In this document: positions 58,735-64,000 of the stretch, one piece after another
Layout: each line of letters starts with the position of its first letter
Position numbering within the stretch: position 1 is the first letter of the stretch
Origin: Brassica napus
Lineage: Eukaryota; Streptophyta; Magnoliopsida; Brassicales; Brassicaceae
Length of the DNA stretch: 64,000 nucleotides
Direction: 5' to 3'
Assembly (NCBI RefSeq): GCF_020379485.1
Contig: NC_063451.1
Location: forward strand, 865,739-929,738
The notes under the pieces: generated by a model
Seen by the model: only the letters and a program-made list of their open reading frames with translations
Told to the model about the DNA's origin: nothing
Database searches by the model: none
Translations under genes and position numbers: made by a program

Positions 58735-59175
58735 GCAAATCTCCAAAATAGCACATTTCTAAGTTTATATCACAAAAATAGCACTCAAAAACTAAAATGA
58801 CCAAAATAGCACATTTCTAAGTTTATCGTTTGAAAATTTTAATTTTTTTATTTTTCAAAATTTGAAATCTTATCCCCAAAACCTCATTTATCAACTCTAA
58901 ACCCTAAACCCTAAATTCTAAACCCTAAACCCTAAACTCTAAACCCTAAACCCTAAACCCTAAACCGTAAACCCTAAACCCTAAACTCTAAACTCTAAAC
59001 CCTAAACCCTAAACTCTAAACCCTAAACCTTAAACCCTAAACCCTAAATCCTAAACCCCACCCTTTAACTTTAAACCCTAAGTTTGTGACTTTTGATAAA
59101 ACATTAAATGTTATTTTTGTGACTTTTGACCTTGAATGCTAGTTTGGGAACAAAAACTTGATTTAGTGCTATTTT
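58735..59175. mobile_element. non-autonomous repeat with telomere-like (CCCTAAA)n core
   Basis: The core at about 58903-59060 is made of some 20 CCCTAAA units with CTCTAAA variants, i.e. the plant telomere repeat in reverse orientation. The flanks are partly inverted: AAAATAGCAC near 58748 and GTGCTATTTT near 59164. A related, shorter member lies at 18745-19035. This is more likely a dispersed repeat carrying telomere-like sequence than a true healed chromosome end. Confidence 0.7.
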
Positions 59176-59943
59176 TGTTTTTTTTTCTTTGTTTAATTAT
59201 ATAGTCCATTCTCCAAAAACAATACATGGGCTTTGGCGTCAAAAGAGAATAAATAGCTTTAGGGGCGGGCGAAACTCTATGCTGACTACTAATAACACTT
59301 TTAAGATTGACAACGTTTTGGTAAGTTTCATTAAAAGATCAAAGAGTATAAATAGCATACGAATGTTCTTCATGAGATATCAAAATAGTGAAGCAAGCTA
59401 AAGCTATCACTAATGGGCTTATTAATAGGCCCGTTGCTAAAAATTAAAGGCCCATTTATGTTAACGGCCCATATTTAATCACACTCGATCTTACTGGGCA
59501 TCTACCAAACACATCACGCGTCGTCGTCTCTAACCCTACGAACCCTCTCTTCCTGTAACCGAGAAAAAAACTTGGGAGCTCCTCCAACGAAGTCACTTGC
59601 GAGCTTCCTCTTCACTATCCGAGGTTCGTATCCTTCCATCTCCCTTTGTATTTCACGAATTGGGAATACAGCTAAGGTTTTGTTTCTGGTAGATCATGCT
59701 CACAGGGTTTATGATTAGGGTTTGCTTGTCCTGCTAGAAAATTACGCATCAAGCTTTACGTATTGTGATTCGTATGAAGATAATATTGAGTTTTGTGTTA
59801 AACAGCTCTTCTCTATCTGTGTGGTTTTGGTTTGTATACGATTAGGTGATAATCTTAATGGCATCCATCGATTGAGTGTAGACTAGTCTTATATGTGCTT
59901 TCTAATGATTCCATTCTCATGTATTTTGTTGCAGTTATAGTTA
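59176..59943. promoter_or_regulatory. promoter and spliced 5' leader of PRP39
   Basis: Contains GGGCTTATTAATAGGCCCG and two further GGCCCA-type elements (about 59415-59470). These TCP-bound motifs are typical of plant housekeeping promoters. A CT-rich leader ends near 59625 at AG|GTTCGTATCC, and the leader intron runs to the acceptor TTGCAG at about 59935, just before the ATG. Confidence 0.5.
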
Positions 59944-62900
59944 TGGGAGAAAGCCAGGCCATGGTTGCTGAGGGCTATAACGCTTCTGCTGCTACTGTGG
60001 AATCGAATGTTGATTCATCTCAATCGGTCACTAATGTTTCTTTGGTCAATGGGACTAGTGGACCTGAAGGTGGTTCAACTGCGCCAGCTGAGAATGGAAC
60101 TGCAACAGATAATGTGCCTGTAACAGTTCCAGGAGCAGGACATGTAGACAATGCTGGTAATTCCTTCTTCTATTCAATAGACACATCACTGAGAATTGAA
60201 TTTGTCATGTTAACTTCAATGATATAATTATTTACTTATTCCATCTCTGTTGTGAAAGGTTCTACTCTTTCACCGGAAGAGGAGCGCTTATGGAGTATTG
60301 TAAAGGCTAATTCTTCAGAGTTCAATGCTTGGACTGCCCTGATTGAAGAGACAGAGAGGATATCTCAGGTATCTGTGGATTCTCATAATTAATTTAGTTT
60401 TTGTCCTCTATTTACTAAGCTTTGACCTGTGAAAAATTCTATGTGGATTTCATGGTTTAAGTATCTGAATCATGTTTCCATTAACTTATTTGCTAGTATC
60501 TGAATCTTATAAGTCGCTTTCATCTTTGTATAATGTTAGGTACTTCATTTTCTTTAAACAAGATTGGTAATGTTTTCTTGTTTCCCTAATTACAGGACAA
60601 TATAGCAAAGATCCGGAAGGTGTATGATGCTTTCCTAGCTGAATTCCCTCTGTGTTATGGCTATTGGAAAAAATATGCGGATCATGAGGCTCGGGTGGGG
60701 GCAATGGACAAAGTCGTGGAGGTTTATGAAAGAGCAGTGCAGGGGGTGACGTATTCTGTGGACATATGGCTACATTATTGCGTTTTTGCCATCAATACAT
60801 ATGGAGATCCAGACACGATCAGAAGGTAAAGAGTGCTTATACTTGTATTTGTATGTGTATTAATAGTTTGATTGGTTTTTCAGTTACCTAGAAAAAATGA
60901 TTTTTTTGCCATCTAACCCTTTTCTTAGATTGCTACAGAAAGTTCTCTCATTTGTGGCGGAAAGATCTGATGGAATTTGTTTAGAAATATTTATTTTTCA
61001 TACAACTCACTTGTTTTTTCTGGTGAACCTGCTCCATTTTTGTGGTGGTTTATACTTCTTTTGCTTGAAAATTTTGAAGTTAAAAAATACTTGTTTTTAT
61101 TGTTACCCTCCCATCGAAGTGTATCCATATGCAAAATGCTGCTGGGAAGATCTCAACCAGTTTTGGGCTTTAGGTAGCCTCTGACTACTCGATTTTGGCC
61201 ACGGTATGCTTTTACCAGGAAGGTAAATGCAGTGTTTGGCAGTATTCTGCATTCAAAGAGTGAATCCTTTTTTTCTCCATAGAACTTCGCGTCTTTATTG
61301 ATTGGACGTGTCTGTGTATCTATCAGCGTATATGACAATTCTTTTTTCTCTTTTGCTTCTGCAGCCTTTTTGAACGAGCTGTGGTTTACGTTGGAACTGA
61401 TTTTCTGTCCTCTCCATTGTGGGACAAATACATCGAGTATGAGCACATGCAGCAGGACTGGAGCCGCCTTGCCATGATCTACACCAGAATATTGGAGAAT
61501 CCTATTCAAAACCTTGATAGATACTTCAGCAAGTAAGTTCAAGTGAATTCATCAATCATTTCCCTCTGCACTCTGAATTGGATATTTCACGTGGATTACA
61601 ATTGTTATGTTGAAAATAATTTATATGTTGATTTAGCTTAATCGAAGTGAGCCATATGGCAAATGAGCTATTGTCATGCATATGATCGACTGATTTTAAG
61701 TGCCAGGTTTCTTAGTTTATGCTCAGAATTTTAGTGTCTTTCTGTTGTTGATAAATGCTATTCTTGCTACAGCTTTAAGGAGCTAGCTGAAACACGTCCT
61801 CTGTCCGAACTTAGGAGTGCTGAGGAATCTGCAACAGTTACTGTTGCTAGTGATGCTTCTGAAACTGCACCATCTGAGTCTGATGGAAAGGCAGATGAAG
61901 GAAAATCTCAAGCTGATGGTACCTCTGAACCATCTAAGTTGGAAACTGCTGGTTCAACTGATCCTGAGGAACTGAAGAAATACATTGGCATCAGAGAAGC
62001 CTTGTATATCAAAGCCAAAGAGTTTGAATCTAAAATCATTGGTTTTGAAATGGCTATAAGAAGGCCTTATTTCCATGTGCGGCCTCTCAATGTAGCAGAG
62101 CTGGAGAATTGGCATAGTTATCTGGACTTCATAGAGAGCGATGGAGACTTCAATAAGGTACTTGGGTGCTTAACTCTCTTTTATGTGAAGATACAAGTGC
62201 TTTTGTAGATTAAGTCGTACCTCTGTAATATTATTGACCTACAGTTAAGTAGTATCTGGTGCATCATATGCTTTATTGGGTTTCCATTGGATCAAAGCAT
62301 GGGCCTATATTTGGTAACTTTAAGGCTTAAGTAGAAAGTATTTCACACTCTATTTGTCAATAGTTTTTATGGTACGTGAGTTATGCTGTTTTTGAAAGTT
62401 CCAACGTTATTAATGAAGGGGTCTTCATAACAATCTGTCTGTCACTCTTTGTTCTACTTGTGGAGTGTTTGTTCTTTTTATGTTTACATATTTTTTTGGT
62501 TTTTAGCAGTGATCATCATGTATGCTTTACATTAGATTCTTTTCCAACAGGTGGTCAAGCTGTATGAAAGATGTCTAGTAGCGTGCGCAAACTACCCTGA
62601 ATACTGGATTCGTTATGTATTAAGCATGGGATCAAGTGGAAGTATGGACCTTGCAGACAACGCCCTTACTCGAGCAACTCAAGTCTTTGTCAAGGTATGA
62701 AACATGATCTTATCTCATTACTTTTGATTGGCTTTGTAGAAAAATTAATATATTGGCATTCTTGGTTATTTATTTGCTTTCTTTTCTGTGGCAGAGACAA
62801 CCAGAAATCCACCTTTTTGCTGCTCGCTTGAAAGAGCAGAATGGGGATATAGCTGGTGCTAGAGCTGCATTCCAATTACTGCACTCTGAAATTTCTCCCG

Positions 62901-64000
62901 GGCTTCTTGAAGCAGTAATTAAACATGCCAACATGGAACAACGACTAGTAAGTTTTCATGAACAAGTAGTAACTGAAGAGCTAGCTTAGCCTATTATCAC
63001 CACTCTAATTTTCCTTTACTCGTCTCCTAATCTTATTTGTAGGGAAATGTGGATGATGCTTTCTCTGTGTATGAGCAAGTGATTGCTGTTGAAAAAGGCA
63101 AAGAGAACTCCATATTACTGCCGCTGCTGTATGCGCAGTATTCAAGGTTTTCCTACTTGGTATGTCTACTAACTGTATAAAACCGAACTCCTTTTGTTAA
63201 GCTTTGTTGAAAGAGTATTAATAGGTTTGGCTTCTTTCTTTTTTTTTTCCGATAATACTTTCAGGTTTTACGTGACGCTGAGAAGGCTAGGAAGATTATA
63301 GTTGAAGCACTTGATCACGTGCAGCCGTCAAAGCATTTCATGGAAGCACTGATCTTTTTCGAGACCATTCTGCCACCACCAAGGAAGATTGAATACCTCG
63401 ACCCACTCGTTGAGAATTTGATAAAGCCAAATGTAGTCACCCAGAACACTGCAAGTTCCACAGAGAGGGAAGAGCTTTCTTTGATATATATAGAGGTAAC
63501 GGAGCAAGAAGAGACCTATCTGTTCTTCTAAACTTAAAGTCTTCTCAGTATCTAAATTATTGTTTTTAATATCAAATGTGTGTATGGCTTTTGCAGTTCC
63601 TGGGTCTTTTCGGAGATGTTGAGTCCATTAAAAAGGCGGAAGATCGACATTGTAAGCTCTTTTTACCTCACCGGAGCAGGTCAGAATTGAAAAAGCGTAG
63701 CGCGGATGAGTTTCTCTCTTCAGATAGGACGAAACTGGCCAAAACTTACAATGAAACTGCGCCTGCTCAGCCAGTGTCTAATGCATATCCAAATGCACCG
63801 GCTCAATGGTCGGGTGGTTATGCTGCACAGCCTCAAGCTTGGCCACAACCACAAGCGGCTCCTGCACAACCACAGCAGTGGAACCCTGCTTATGGCCAGC
63901 AGCAGGTAATTGAAACCGAATTCGTTTACTTCATAGCTTAGCTTTTACTCTTATTAACGTTTTCATCATTCACGTTAGGCTGCGTATGGTGCATATGGTG
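59944..64000 (+). CDS. PRP39: pre-mRNA-processing factor PRP39 (partial, runs off window)
   Basis: At least 11 exons are present; the 3' end lies outside the window. PRP39 is a HAT-repeat scaffold of the U1 snRNP needed for 5' splice-site recognition; in Arabidopsis PRP39a affects flowering time (known). Approximate exons: 59944-60155, 60259-60368, 60597-60825, 61364-61532, 61771-62157, 62552-62694, 62795-62948, 63043-63160, 63265-63495, 63597-63905, then from 63979. Start [17 protein letters not shown]. Seen: repeated HAT units such as [80 protein letters not shown] and [21 protein letters not shown] Ser/Glu-rich insert lies around residues 265-310, and the C-terminal tail is rich in Gln/Pro/Ala ([18 protein letters not shown]). 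From memory the syntenic gene is At1g04080. Confidence 0.94.

Noticed and set aside
58890..59060. True chromosome end or telomere fusion site
   Set aside because: Units are degenerate, flanked by single-copy genes in ancestral order, and a related shorter copy exists at 18.9 kb.

Overview
The window is nuclear DNA of a flowering plant, almost certainly a Brassica-type crucifer. Genes are intron-rich with GT..AG junctions. Intergenic DNA is AT-rich and loaded with Helitron ends, MITEs and non-LTR retroposons. The order of recognisable genes follows, from memory, the top arm of Arabidopsis chromosome 1 from about At1g03790 to At1g04080, with many members missing. That looks like one fractionated copy of the ancestral crucifer block A after the Brassica genome triplication (inference).

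Layout. 0-10.8 kb: repeats, a SOMNUS-like tandem CCCH zinc-finger gene, a small unrecognised two-exon gene, and a 5-kb nest of Helitron and Mutator-type elements. 10.8-24.7 kb, mostly minus strand: an E6-like secreted protein, a guanylate-binding-protein (GBP) family GTPase with a long coiled coil, a 3' remnant of a CC-type glutaredoxin, an LRR remnant split by a hAT MITE, a Sadhu-like retroposon, and prohibitin 2. 25.3-32 kb: the splicing factor SLU7, divergent from a NECAP-like endocytic adaptor, then an ABCI19/CAF16-like soluble ABC ATPase. 31-38 kb: an inverted duplication of the 3' half of the ABC gene with its flank, enclosing MADS-box-like exons and a dispersed repeat. 38.7-44.9 kb: a BAHD anthocyanin acyltransferase, a truncated UVRAG/ATG14-like gene and a 5'-truncated ESCRT-III VPS2 gene. 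46.2-51.6 kb: a PP2A B''-type regulatory subunit and a HAD class IIIB acid phosphatase. 52.7-58.7 kb: one nearly full-length but inactivated L1-type LINE with a 17-bp target duplication. 59.9-64 kb: the U1 snRNP-associated PRP39, running off the right edge.

The genes do not form a pathway. They are independent housekeeping genes (SLU7, PRP39, PHB2, PP2A B'', NECAP) and specialised genes (SOM, E6-like, BAHD, acid phosphatase) kept in ancestral order. No clearly new system was found. The most informative features are gene remnants at breakpoints (glutaredoxin, VPS2, UVRAG-like, ABCI19), a GBP that seems to have lost the segment carrying its guanine-specificity motif, a rearranged palindrome carrying MADS-like exons, a 97-codon two-exon gene of unknown function, and several transposable elements delimited to the base by their target duplications. 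Exon limits were read by eye from splice sites and are approximate to a few bases.
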